Both the position numbers and the translations under genes were made by a program. A stretch of DNA of 64,000 bases, from NCBI GenBank assembly GCA_949126835.1, contig OX421503.1, forward strand, positions 2,437,001 to 2,501,000. The letters are read 5' to 3'. This document shows, in pieces, positions 23,601 to 38,100 of the stretch (its first letter is position 1; every line of letters starts with the position of its first letter). The notes below the pieces were generated by a model. It was not told the origin of the DNA. It saw nothing but the letters and a program-made list of their open reading frames with translations, and made no database searches. Source of the stretch: Anisus vortex. Lineage: Eukaryota; Mollusca; Gastropoda; Planorbidae.

Positions 23601-26600
23601 AATGTGATTCTCATTGTTAAAAGGATAAAGTCTCCCTAGAACACAAGATGAAGAGATTAATGAAGAAGAACACAAGACTTGCTCTTGAGATGTCAGCCTG
23701 TTTAGCCCAATGAGATTGTTACAGAAGAGAAGCTAATTTATATACCTTATCCCTTAAGCGAGAACAAATGCATATTCTTTCTTCCAAAGTGGCTTTCGTG
23801 CATAGAATGGGTTGCCGGAACAAACCAGGAAAACCAGTAACTTAACCTCAGTTAAAACAATAAAAATGCAAGACTAAGCTCGGACCACAGATGAGCGTAG
23901 GATACAAAAATCTTTTTTATAGAATGAGCGTCTGTAACATATAAGATAAGAAAAGGTTGTTTCCCACACAAACTTTGTCCACTTTATTTTTTTAATCCAC
24001 TTTTGAAACCCATTTGTTAAAGAACAGGATATCGAGCTATATTTGAACTAACTAACGACATAGGAAAGCTAACGTTAATAAAAAAACAAAAAAACAACAG
24101 AAGATAAAAAGAAAAAAAAAAGCAACTGATTAAATATTTAAAGTAGCATTAAAAAATAAATTTGCTTGAGACTTTAAAAAAAAAAAATACATAAATGAGT
24201 GTCGAATATGAACAAGCTAATAATAAAGCAACTAACAAAGTTAATGTTATGGAACAGTTATTCATAACAATCTGCCCAATAACATTACACGGCACACAGG
24301 ATTGGATACATTTCAACTCGTATTCTCTAAGTACGGTTGGAAAGAAAATCCCAGCAAAGTCACCTCTCATGACCGGTTAAAGCAGACAACCAACCAATCA
24401 AGTTGCTAGTAATCAAGTGAGCACAAAGAATCTGTCAAACTACACTTTGTTTTTCTGGCCCTGAAAACTTCTCTCATGCAGCTGAAAGTAATTGCCAGAC
24501 TAGCTGGATATTAACTCTGTGTGTGGAAATGGGCTTAATGCAGTTAAGTCTGCAGAGAGACAAATGGAAAGGGGATTCCATGAGGGAAGTTAACTGAAAA
24601 GGATCTTTTGCAAATATAATGCTATTGAGCTCATGTTACCCACGAGTCATAGCACTGAAGAAATACTAGAAAATAACACAAGTAACAATAATAGCGGAGC
24701 TTTTAGGAGAGTTTTTTATTTTTAATTCCATTTGTTTTCTTATCCCGGAGTGATCAATATAAACTGGGTTACATGAAGGACTAGAAACTGGGTTACATGA
24801 AGGACAAGAAACTGTAGAATTGGAACATGGTTGACTACAACGGTAGATCTATTTAGAGTGTTTCCTATGTTATCTCACAGTGATCTCAAAAAGTGGGTTC
24901 CATGAGGGACAAGGTGCTGGAGAATTAGAACAAACATGACTAAAAATTGTTAGTAAATTGTTAAAGCCTTTCCCAAACATACAGAAAGTGAAGAACAAGC
25001 ACCCGACAAAAACATTTGTGATCTGTGTGTCATGCCCCTTCTACCATGCACAGATACGCAGAACACACATAAGGCATCATTTTGAATGACTTGTTCCAGC
25101 ACATCAAACCAGTGAGCAGGCCAAACTAGCATATACAGTGACACTCAAAATCCACGTAGAAAAAATTTTTTAAAGGTAAAACAAAACAAACAGACTGACT
25201 GGTTGGCGATGAGTCGGGATAGGAAAGCGCCGAAGCCGCAGACAGCGAAAATGTCCCCACGGAGCTAGCAGTGCTGGCCGACGTGGCGGAGGAGCGTGAG
25301 GGGGAGGGTGAAGGCGTGGATGAAGACGGTGTGGTGCTGTGGCTGGCGGGTGCAGCCTGTGGTGGGGGTGTGGCATGTGTGGCTGCGGCCTGTTGTGGGG
25401 GCATGGCGTGTGTGGCCGCGGCCTGTTGTGGGGGCGTGGCATGTGTGGGCATGGCGTGTGTGGGTGGCGGAGGTGTGGCTGCAGATGTGGGAATGGATGG
25501 GTGCTCCACCAGGTTCTCACAGGGTTTCCTCGATGCTGCCGCTGTGGCCAAGGGCTCCGGGCAGAAGGAGGCCATAGAGGCCGGTACCTTGTCTCCAATC
25601 AGTTCAACACATTCACTGGGGAAAAATCCAACCTGAGGAGAAGATGAAATATAATGATGGATTGGGTAAGTTATAGTTAGCTGAAACCCATAACAATAAA
25701 ATGTTCTGCCACATCTAGCTGCTAATCCACCATTCCAGCTAAAATCTTTGTTATATAGGGATTTCTAGGGCATGGTGGCAGAGTGGCAGCACGTTAGGCT
25801 GGCAAACCAAATGCCCTGAGTTTGAATCGTAGTGGAGACTATGTTTTTTTCTCTCGGGGTCTGGAGTGTACCCTGAGTCTGACTGACTAACCTGCTTTAA
25901 CGGGTATTTGACAATAGTTAAAGCAAAGTAAAAAGCAGCTGGGCATTGTGCTTTGCACACAATAGCCTAGTATGCCTTGGCCACAGGGAACTGGTAAACA
26001 CTGCTTCACCAGCCCTATGCATCAATTTTGTATGACAGGAATACTTTATATTTTTCATCTATTTGGAATTTACAAAAAAAATATATGAAAATATACATAA
26101 ATACACTAGTTATGGTAATTTTATGGACAGCTGAGTACTGTGCTAAGCACACAATCCTTGACTATGATGCTCTTAAATTAAAAAGCAAATCTAATATATT
26201 AATACTAAACAGTACATTCTCTAGGTATTTATGAAAGGTGTCTTCCTTATATACTTTTGACAAGTGGTCAGTTGGGACCAATTTTTTCCCTGGATATTTT
26301 AAACAGTCAGTCAGCTGAGACCATTTCTAAAAAAATCTTCTTTCTTTTGTTTAATTTGAATACAAAAAAACACTATAACTAACACTCGTTCTTGTGAAAT
26401 TAGTGAAACTTAAACACTATAACTAACACTCTTTCTTGTGAAATTAGTGAAACTTAATATAGGGGATTTACCGTACATACTCGAGCATAAGTCGCACCGG
26501 TGGATAAGTCGCACCCCTAGTTAAGGATTTTTTTTCTTATATGTTGTCATCGGCCCGCGTATAAGTCGCACCCTGACTTTCATGGGTTACACTGCCTTTT

Positions 26601-29600
26601 AACTTTGAAAAACTTAAAATATTTGTCAATTTCAGTTATATAAAGGTAGTATATTTACACCTACGAGAGTTTTCTTAATGTAAAATGTAGGCCTACGCAT
26701 ATCCTAGTAATTCTACATCACTACAGTCAACTATACGGGTTATGTAGGAAACTGTATGACAGAGTAGTGATGTTTTTCGGACTTTTCAAAAACAGTGTCG
26801 GGTGTATAAGTCGCACCCCTACTGTTTGTCAAAATTTTCGGTAAATAAAGTGCGACTTATACGCAAGTATATGCGGTATCTGTAACATTGTAACAACTCA
26901 GAAAGCCAGAGGCCATGGGGAGTCAAAATTCAAGGACAGCCTCACAGAACATCTAGTTTAGACCGACCACAACAGAAAAACACTTCAAAGCAGGAGAAGA
27001 TAACCCAATACTGAGACCACAAAAGTAGAGTTACCTCAAAGCCTCTCTTTCCCCTCCACCAGACTGTGTCTTCAGCGGAGGGCATGTCTATCACTGAGAT
27101 CATATCACCGACCTACAAACAAATAAAAAAAATATATTACATGTCTTCAACTTCAGCTATAAACAAAGGTTTCAAATAGACAAGCATATAGACAACAAGT
27201 GATCTGAATAATATAACTCATCCAGGCACCATACAAAACATTTGGATGGGTGACTAGTAAATATATTATAAGTTACAGACGCTCTTTCCGTACAGAAGAT
27301 TATTGTGTCCTAGGCTTACCTGTGGCTGGAGTCTAGTCTTGCATCATTATTAGTGTTTTTTAAAGGATATTAAGCCTGGTTTGCAGGCTAGGATTTTTTC
27401 CCCGGGACTTGAAGGTGCCCTTGAGTCTACCGAGCTCTGATGGGTCCCTGACACTAGTTTAAATGGGGTAAATTCAAGGTGGCTGGGCATTGCGCTGGCC
27501 ACACATCCCCTTGTTTGCCGTGGCCACACAAACTAGTGAATGCTGCTTCACCAGCCCTATGAAGCCTGGTTTATAGTTCAGGAAAGCTATTCCATGCTCG
27601 GGTGCCACTTACATGCATATTTTATGTTCTTGCATATGGGATGAGTAAATTGTTTTTTGTCCATATGTTTCTCTGACCATTGCATGTACCATAGCAAAAG
27701 CCTTTCCACAGTTGACAATAGCAAGAGACCACCCCTCACTTGTTTCATGCAATATCTATAATGTGGACTGTTTTGGGCCCAGGGCCCTCAGGTGGTCGCT
27801 GCTGCTGGTACTTCATTCATACAAAATACTTTCATAACATTCACATAGAGCCACATTTATTTTGTATCTTTCTGGTGGTGCTCAAATATTTAGGGTGAGC
27901 AGCGGAGAGGATTTCAAGATCTGGAGCCAGTGGGCTTAGCACATAAATACACAAATATTGTACGTCCTTATTGTTTAATTCAATTGCTATTCAATTAGTG
28001 CAGCTATGGTTTACATTATGCTATTCTAAAAATTTTAATTGCATTTAAAGCTAATATTTTAAAACTATATATTTTTCATACAACATAGTCCCAATTATGT
28101 TTGTTTTATGTAAGCAAACCGTTGTCTCGTCATTTCCATAGAATTTATTTTGCCCTGTCTTTCATAATAGAGTTTATTGATTATCAGTCTCAACATATTT
28201 AGACCAAACATTGACTAACATTGAAGCTCGCTCAAGCCATTAGTATAAAGTAAAGTATCCTGTCGGACCAAATTGATCCATAGGGCCGGTGAAGCAGCAC
28301 TCACCCGTTTCTGTGGCCACCGCATACCAAGGCGATTGTGTGGCCAGCACAATGCCCCAGCCAACTTTACTTTACCCCAACTAACGTCAGGTACCCATCA
28401 GAGCTGGGTAGACTCAGGGACACCTTCAGGACCCTTGAACAAAATCCTAGCCTTCACCAGGATTTGAACCCAGGACCTTAGGTATGCCAGTCGAGCACGC
28501 TGCTGCTTGGCCACCCTGCCCAGTGAAGGCCATTAGTACTTCATTAGAATGTTCTACACAATGTTAAAATCTTATTGTCAAAATTTGGTTTATAGGCAGT
28601 TTTTAACAATTATCAAACAGCTGCATATAAAGTGTTAGTGAGCATTGCCTTTTGTTCACAACACTCTGTAAAAACTACACCCCAGGTCAAGGTCTGCCAG
28701 AGCCACTCACCTGGAGGGAGATTTCATCCGCAGCCTGGGCGTTGTAGCGCTTCACCACGTGGGCTGCGGCTATGGCTGGCGTGTTGATGCCGGAGTCATC
28801 CGTGGCGACCAGGCGGTGCCCCCTGTTGTCCATCTATAGGAAGAAGGAAAAATAAACGTCTGAAAGCAGGACCACTTTGCCTTCACCCCCCCCCTCCCCC
28901 CAAGTTCCACCACTCACACCATCCTATTTAATACACAGCCTATTGCAGGGCTGTATTTATGATTGTGTGGGCCATGTTCCCAAGGGCCAAATTTCTGTGG
29001 GGACCCCTCATGGCCTCGCCCATGCTTTCCGACCTTGCGGTGTTAGACTGTGTTTTAGCATGTGTGGGGGCCTCTGTTCCAAGGAACATGCCTTAATACG
29101 CCACTGGCCCATTGGCTGATATGGCCCTGAGAAAGCTACCCATTCCCACCTGTTCAACCTCCAGTTGGCCGAGGCGGGGTAGTATCCCTTTAATATATGT
29201 ATGGAATATAAATCATAAATCACCAGATGGGGACCAACTGGTCAGTGGTCAAGGAGAGTGACCTAGTGGCTCCAATATAGCTATTGGTTTGTCAGCTTGA
29301 ATTATGTGTGATTATGCAATAATTCTAAATGGTAATATAATTATTAGCACGTGTCAAACTGACACAACTACATCCAGTAGAGCAACACTATACCTCCATC
29401 CAGCTCAGGACAGAGCCGCAGTTGATCATGCCGCTGGCCAGCTCAGAGAAATGGCTCAAGTAATTCTGCAACACAGTCTGGAGCTCCTGCAATAAGTGAA
29501 ACATTAGATAAAACTTTATTCGAGTGAAACAGTAGACAAGAACATTAGTAGAGAAAAACCTAAAAAAAGTAAAGTACCCTTTGGACCAAATTGATCAAAG

Positions 29601-31501
29601 GGCCGGTAAAGCAGCGTTCACCAGTTTCTGTGGCCACGGCATACTAGGGGATGTGTGACCAGCACAATGACCAGCCTCCTTCACTTAACCCCAACTAATG
29701 TCAGGCACCCATAAGAGCTGGGTAGACTCAGGGACACCCTCGAGTCCATTGAAAAAATCCTAGCCTTCACCAGGATTTGAACACAGGACCCTCAGTCAAA
29801 CGTGCTGCCAATCGGCCACTGTGCCCTTACAAGAAAAACAATAGTAGTTCTAAACACTTATCTTGTCCCAAACATTGTAATTTACAGACAGATATTGCTT
29901 GACCAAGCCAACTTTGTATAAATAAACCAAAGCATACAGACTATTCTTGTCATGTTGAGCTTTAGAATACAGACTAATCCTGTCTAATCAAATCCAAGCA
30001 CAGAGACTTATCTTATCTGACATACATTACAGACACCCCTTCTATAGAGAAGATTATTGCATCCTACGCTCATCCCGCTCATCCATGGTCTGAGTCTAGT
30101 CTTGCATTTTTATTAATGTTTTGAATGATGTTAAGTTACTGGTTATCTTGTATAATTAGCTTAGTATAGAGACTTTTCTGGGATAATTAGCTAAGCATAC
30201 AATTTATTTTGTATAATCAAGCTCAACCCATCTTGTATAATTAGCTAAGCATATAGATTTATCTTGTATAATTAACTAAGCATACAGACTTATCATGTAT
30301 AATTAGCTAAGCATACAAACTTTAACAATAAATATTAGGCATACAGATGTATCTTGTCTAAACCAGTGTTGGCATACAGTTTTCAGTATTTATAATAGCA
30401 GATGTCATGCAAATTCTGATTCGGACAAGGAGGATGTTCCAATATTCAGACAAGGATGTTCTATGATTCAATGATTCATATAAGGATGTGCTTTGTTTGC
30501 TAATAGAGATAAGTACTCGAGGATTAAGTCAAGTCACTTACCATGTAGCCTTTTTCTTCATAGTTACAGCTTCTGACCCTGGCTTTCACAGGCATTGTAT
30601 ATACAGCCACTCTTTACTCACTCAGGGGACATTTCTTTATATTAGACAACTACTCATACAGAGCATGGGATAACTTTGACTATCCATGGTCTTTCTATGC
30701 ACTACAAAATTATCCATGGTATATACACCAGTTGTTATAATCCATAGCATGCCTATCTCAGGCTGTTTACTAATACACAATGTCCGCAGTGTGCATATCA
30801 TATGCTGTTTCTAATACATGTTGTGCATAGGCCTATCACAGGCTATTTCTAATCCGCGTTGTGCATATCCCATGCTGTTTTCTTATCCGCAGTAGATCTA
30901 TGCATATCACAAACTGTTTAGAATTCCTCGTGTGACAACCAAACTGTTTTATAGACCACGTTGTTGCCTGTTGCCATAGACCACAATATAGCCTGTTGCC
31001 GATCAAAGCCTGTTGTATTTTGTTTAAAATCCTTAGTGTCAATTCTTTTCTTTTTTTTCGAAAAAGTTTAGGGGCCTTACAAAATAGACGCCAGACAACT
31101 TGTCCTCATCAAAGGCACACGTGAATGCGAGGGTGAATGAAGCTCATCAATGAATAAAAAAGTGTAGTAAAACTAAAACACCTTCTGTACAAGTTACAAG
31201 CAAATTGACACCTGAAACTCCGTTGGTAACATAGAGATACTTCTTGCGGAATATTGTTGCTTGAGAAAACACAAAACTCTGCAGCTAACACAATGCCAGT
31301 AACATAGAACAAGCAAACCATTTGACTGGCACACCTCACCATTAAAGCTGGAATAAAACACTAAAGTGTTTCCGGTGACAACGCGCTCACCCCCTCCCTC
31401 TCCTCGGATAATTCCCCCCATACCTCCCCTTCTCCTCTCTCCTATCCCCCCCTCCCTTGTATCTCCATCAGCTGTACTTACTCCATCACACGACTCGAGC
31501 A

Positions 31502-31540
<39 letters not shown>

Positions 31541-32104
31541 TACGGGGTGGGTTAAACACGGCGCAGCAGCAGACGACATAAGCTCACGCGCCCGATAAAC
31601 CACAACTAGGGCCGACGGGAAGAGAGGGGTTGGGGAATAATACAAATAATTTTGCGGTCAACTCAAGAAGTAAGGGAGATAATTACATCTAATTACATCT
31701 AATATCTAAAACTATTCTAAACACACGAGTTGTGTGTTTGTTCACTTCCGGGTCAAGGCGCTCGTGGTAAGTAAAAAAAAACTGTTGTCTTTACTTTCTC
31801 AGAAAACAGTAGGCCTACACTCTAGCTAAGGGGTCGGCAACCTATGACACGCGTGTCAGATTTGGCACGCAGAGCAATCTCACATGGCACGCACAGGATT
31901 CCCAAAATGGAAATTCAAGACTTCTACAAGAAAATGAATGCTAAGGCATGATGAATTAAGCTATTGGTACGCTGAATAAATTAGAAATCCTACTTTGGCA
32001 CACCATTATTAAAAGGTGGCTGACCCCTGGTCTAGATTAGGGGTCGGCAGCCTATGGCACGCACAGCGATTTTAATTGGCACGCGGGACCCCCCCCCCCC
32101 CCCC

Positions 32105-32152
<48 letters not shown>

Positions 32153-35100
32153 AATGCATGCTTATTCCACGAGAAATTGACTCCAAGAGCAGTATGACTT
32201 TTAAGCTGTTGGCACTCTGAATGAAATAGACATCCTACTTTGGCACGCTATTATCAAACGGTTGCCGACCCCCTGGTCTAGATCTAAGCTGACTCAGTAC
32301 TCATAGACGGTCGGGAGGAGTTAAGAATCTTAGAATCTATTAATTTTTACTATACTAGAAAAGTATAGTATATTGTTATACACACGAAACATCCATCCAT
32401 CCGTCAGTCCGTGCATCTATGTATCTATCTAGGCCTATCTCTGTCTGTCAATCTATCTGTCTATCTATCTATCTATCTATCTGTCTAACAATCTATTTTT
32501 CTGTCTATCTAACTAACTAACTTATCTATATAACGTATATATCTAACTAATTAACTATATTATTATGTCTATCTGCCAATATATCTATCTATCTATCTAT
32601 CTATCGGTTTGTCTATGAATTTATAGGTCGATCTTCCTGTCCATCTATCTTTCTGTATGTAAGTATATCTATTTATCTATCTATCTATCGATCCATCCAC
32701 CCCATATACAATTATTGGATACATCTAAACATCTGTCTAGTATCCAACTAACCATCCCAACAACCACCTAATCACCCATCCAACTATGTATATGTCTATA
32801 TAATATGAAAAGGGTACATTTAAAATTTGATGGGGGGGGGGGGGGGGAGATACTCGCCAACAACAACATGTAGGCCTAATAGTAGATGTAGGGATGCCAC
32901 TGACAAAAACAACAACAACACCCTGAAACTATTAAAATAAAGCTAGACTTTATAAAACATAAGAGGAGACATTTTAAAAAATACACATCATCGACATAAA
33001 AGTATTAAAAGTATAACTGTGTATTGTGAAAAAAACAAAAGAAAATATAAGAAGCGTAAATTTAAGAGAAAATAAAACTAGAAAAAAAAGAAGAAAAACA
33101 AACATATTATCGGCATAACAGTAGAACTGTGCATTTGAAAAAAAAATCTGAAAATATAAGAAGCGTAAATTTGAAAAGAAAAAAAAACACTAGAAACAAG
33201 AAAAAAAAAAAAACCATCGGCATAACAGTAGAACTGTGTATTTAGGAGAGTGTAAATTTAAGAAGAAAAAAAAAGAAACAGATAAAAAACAAAAAAAAAA
33301 CACACACACACACACAAGTCAGTCGCGTGCCAAAACTACAGGAGACGTTTTATCTACCCCTCGGCTACGGGCTCGAGTTACACAAGGCAGAAGTTGATCC
33401 CACGGTAAGGGAGGAGAGGTTTCTTCTTGACAAGACTCGCTCGCTCGTCCCCCTTGTTAACTTCTAACAGAGGCTAACGTAATCCCCTCCTTTATTTATG
33501 TCCAGTGTTGTTTGTGTGTGTATGCGTGCTGTTGTAAACAGCGCGATGGACAAGACAACATGACGTATATCCTCTAAACCAAGCCCCTCCTACTTTCTAC
33601 CCGAATATTACGACACGGGCAAAAAGAAAACTGAAAATGTAGGAGTAACGCGGCGCATTAAACGGCTTTATTAATTAGAACTTCGTTACTGGCTGAAAAA
33701 GGTGAATGATCTTTCTTTTTTAAAGGGTGGGTTGGGCGTTAGTGGGGCGGGAAGGGGGCGTCGTTTTTGCCTATAACGATGGGAGGTTGGACATGACATG
33801 GGCGTGAAAAACTATAGGCCTCCGGAGAAAATATGTTGATTTATTATTACTCGAGAATTAGACCTCAAGACTAGTTTATACAGAATTGAGAAACAACGGG
33901 TGAGCTTTGATTTATGTAGCGAAAGTAAATCTCGAAGATTGATTTATAAAGAGAAAACTGGCGAAATTTGATTTATGTTTATAAAGAGAAATTTGATTAA
34001 TAATTTGTATAAAGAGAAAGCAAGACCTAAACATTCATTTATAAAGAGAAAAGAGACAAGAATACAATTTAATAGAATGAAAACATGGATGTAAAATAAT
34101 CGTACAAAAAGTAAACAGACAAGAAAATAATTTATAGGAGAAATAAAAGCAGACACGAACATAGTGTATAGTGATAAAAACATATAGATCTAGGACCATT
34201 GTTTACATAGAGACTTCAATTAATGGGAAGTTCCAATGTCTTAAAATAAGTTGCGCTTCTCACAAACAGAATCAAATTGAACTCAACGGGAATTTCCTTA
34301 CAGTCCACTTTACCGAATTGTTTCATGGTCTAAAAAAAACGACACGTTTTAATATAATATAATTAGGCCTAATATAATTTAATAGACTGGCATACATCGA
34401 GATGGAAATTCCAATGGATTAAACTCTATGTATTATGTAATTATTATATTTATGTAAGCAACACAATTCTTACTGGGCCTACTCTTCAAATTATTTTTGT
34501 TCAATCGTACAACGACTGGATATGCGTACATTGTATGATATCAGACTCAGACGTGAACCTCACTTTACCGGATCGAGTATACGAACCGAGATTACTTCTC
34601 TTAGGGCTCGGAGGACAAACACAATTGTAATACGCAGTGTAGCAGCCCAAGTCGCCAAAAAGTTTCGGTGCAAGCAGTTGACCGTTCCCATCCTCTCTAT
34701 GCTCGGCAAGGCATGACATGTCTAAAAGCACATAATCGACCGTCTCTTCTGCTTCCCTGCAATTACAACACCGCGAGCCTAAACCTTCCGAAATATGCAC
34801 ATATAGGGCAGTGGCCTGTACCAAACTGGACTACTGTTGCCTGATCCTTCCTGTGGAGTTTCCACCACGGGTCAGCTCGATTAGGTCGTTTTAGTTTATG
34901 ATTGGTTGTGATTGCTGTTATGATTTTGTTTACTGCTGATAATTGTTGTATGGTTTTAGGTTTACTCTTGATTGCATCCAATGTAGTCAAATCTGCATAA
35001 ATCTAAATTTTATTTATAATACCATAAACCCGTTTCCCTATATTATATAACACGTTGGTATTTTATGAGTTGATCGTTTTGGTAAATCCGAACGATGACG

Positions 35101-38100
35101 TCATCAGTTCATGTGTAGTATTGTGTAGGCACTATCAGGCAGTTTAAAAAAAAAACAAAAAAACTACAGAAAAGAAATGCAGGTGAAGGGACCCCACCCC
35201 GCCTATCTAGGAACATAGGCGGCACCGGCTTCAACTTTCAAGACAGATTAAAAGCCCACGAGGTTACGTCGTCGTCTGCCTTATCTGCCTGGGGGGGGGG
35301 GGGGGAAAGAAGGGGAGACGGGGGGAGGGGTCTGGCGGTGAGATACTTCGCTAAAATACTTCCATCCAGACAATTTATTGCCTCCTTTAGTTTCATGGTA
35401 CTCACACAAGCCAGGTTGTCTTTTTCGCCCAATTGAATCTTTTTCTTCCTAATTGTCATTGTCATAATGAAGGAATTCCGGTAAAGTCAATTAAAGGGTA
35501 TGACAGGTAAAGGGCTGTCATATGATGGATAGCGATGCATTCAAATGTTGTGAATGTCAGCACAGTTATATGTGAAATTCCGATTCTATAATTATAATTC
35601 GAATGATACCAATACTTCAAGAAACTTTATATATTATGCTAATTTTAGAGTCTATAATAATAATTATAAGGAATTGACCGATATTGCCAGATTTCCTTTT
35701 CTTCTGTTCCATTTTGTTTAGATGTTTTATGCCACGCAGCTTTATACAATTACGCCCTCGGCACACAGCTCGTCGAAGGTCGTTCATTATCCCATTAGCT
35801 CGTGGAAAGCAGGCCTGTGAGGCAATTGGCGTCAATTACAGCCATTATATTAAGACAATAGTGTAGTCGTGGCATTTCAAACGGGTCACATGCACATATA
35901 AAGTCAAATCGACACCGCCGACATCAAAATGCATGGCGACTTACACTGTGGCTGGTCTCACTGAACTTTCAGTCTCATTGAAAATCCACAATCTAATAAA
36001 CATTCTATCTCAAAAACATTCAAAGTCAAAGTCTCACTAAACATTCACACATTGACCGTGTCACTAAACATTTACAGCCTCAATAAACACACATTCTCAT
36101 TAAACATTCAAAGTCTCACTAAACATTCACAATCTCACTACACATTGACCGTATACTAAACATTCACAGTCTCACTAAACATTCACAGTCTCACTAAACA
36201 TTCACAGATTGACCTTGTCACTAAACATTCACAGCCTCACTAAACATGCACAGTTGAACAGTCTCACTACACATTGACAGTCTCACTAAACATTCACAGT
36301 CTCACTAAACATTCACAATCTCACTAAACATTCAGTCTCACTAAACATTCGCAGTCTCACTACACATTGACCGTATACTAACCATTCACAGCCACACTAA
36401 ACATTCACAACCTCACTAAACATTCACAGTCTCACCAAACATTCGCTGCAACAGTTTGATACGCCATCTCCCAATAGCTCATTGAGACACTACCTTGTAA
36501 TACATTTCATTCACATACATATCCACCTATATTTTGCTCAATGTGAATGTAGTCAAACATAAAATCGTAGGATTCACACAAACCTAAAACCATTTCCTTT
36601 CCAGGTATCTGTGAATTCCGGGGGATTCCCTCCGGCCTCTTTTTTTTTTTTTTAAATAGAGGCTCGCGCGCGGGTTGCAAGATAATCTTATCACACTCGC
36701 CGCCGTTAGAAATGGAGAAAGAAAAAAACGCTGACAAATGATTTTGAAGAAGTAGGTAGCGAAAACAACACACACACACAAAACTACGAAATCTTCAGCA
36801 GGGCAAAGTAGCCCCCCTCCCCTTTTTTTGAAATTAAGTGCAAGCATCGAGAGGCTGAGAGGTGAAGAAAAAAACATACCCCAAAAAAAATCTACATATT
36901 CGTATATATACAAACGGGTTTCCATAGGTGATGCTGAACTTAACATTGGGGATCATTCCTTCTGGACTCAGACTTCAGAGCCAGAAGGCGTCGTCCGTTT
37001 TTTTTTTTTAATTCGGTATTGGCGATAAGGATATTGGCCATTTTTGTCATGAATATGTAGGCCTATTATTTCTTTTCATTGAAAGCTACACTAATAGAGT
37101 TTGTGGACAGCACACCATCTAGAAAAAAACTATTCCACTTTCTGTTAAATTTCAAGTTGTGTCCATTCTGCAAAATTCATTTCCAGGAGACCCGCCCCCA
37201 TACCGGACAGTCTACATTTTCCAATACAGTATTGGTGCATGGAGGGGAGGGGGCAATACGGTCTCGCTAGGGGCCCGGGATGTTAAACTGCGCATAGAGA
37301 GAAATAAGGTGAGAGAAAGAGAGTGTGTGTGTGTGTGTGAAAGAGAGAGAGAGTGTGTGTGTGTGTGTGAAAGAGAGAGATACAAAGGGAGAATGGGAGA
37401 GAGAGAAGGAGAACGTTGTATGGGAGATAGAGAAAGGTAGAGAACACAATGAGGGATATATATACAGAGTGAGGTTTAGAGAGAGATGGGGAGAGCGATA
37501 GAGAGAAAGAGAGCATGATGGACAGGGTGAAAGAGAGGGAGAGAGAAAGTCAGTGATTGAAAAATACGTTTACAGGGTGAGGTCGCCGTGACACTGTCTG
37601 ATCAGGTAGGTTATGGACTTACAGGGTGAGCCGAACTTATGATAACCAACAGACAGGTGAGTAATGCTGTTGTGTAAAAAAAAATGGTGGAAGAACTGAT
37701 GTAAAACAAAGAATTCAAAGACACAATATACCACCCCACCCCACAGGGCACTGAGCCTCCTTTGAAACATCAACAGTCAAAACTCACTTCAGCTGCCACA
37801 AGTTTCGAATGTAAAAAAAATTTCAGAAGTCGCAATGCCTAAATTCCACTAACCCAGTTGCCACAAGGATTAAACCCAATTCAGTATTTTTAAAAAAAAA
37901 GCAAAAACCACCTCAGTTACCAGACTCAAAAATATCACACCAACTCAAAAGCCACAATTAAAATCCCACTTCCGCAGTTTTCACTTTCTCAAAATCCCAC
38001 CGAATCAGTTACCACAAACATATAGACAAGACTCCTCAACCGCAAACCAATAGCCTAAACACACAAAAAAAACCACCGCCTCATAAATCATATTTCTAAA

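Noticed and set aside
28833..28835. ATG at the start of exon 7 as the main start codon
   Set aside because: Exons 3-6 encode a clear PX-like region in frame, so this ATG is internal in the full-length product; it could serve only an alternative isoform.
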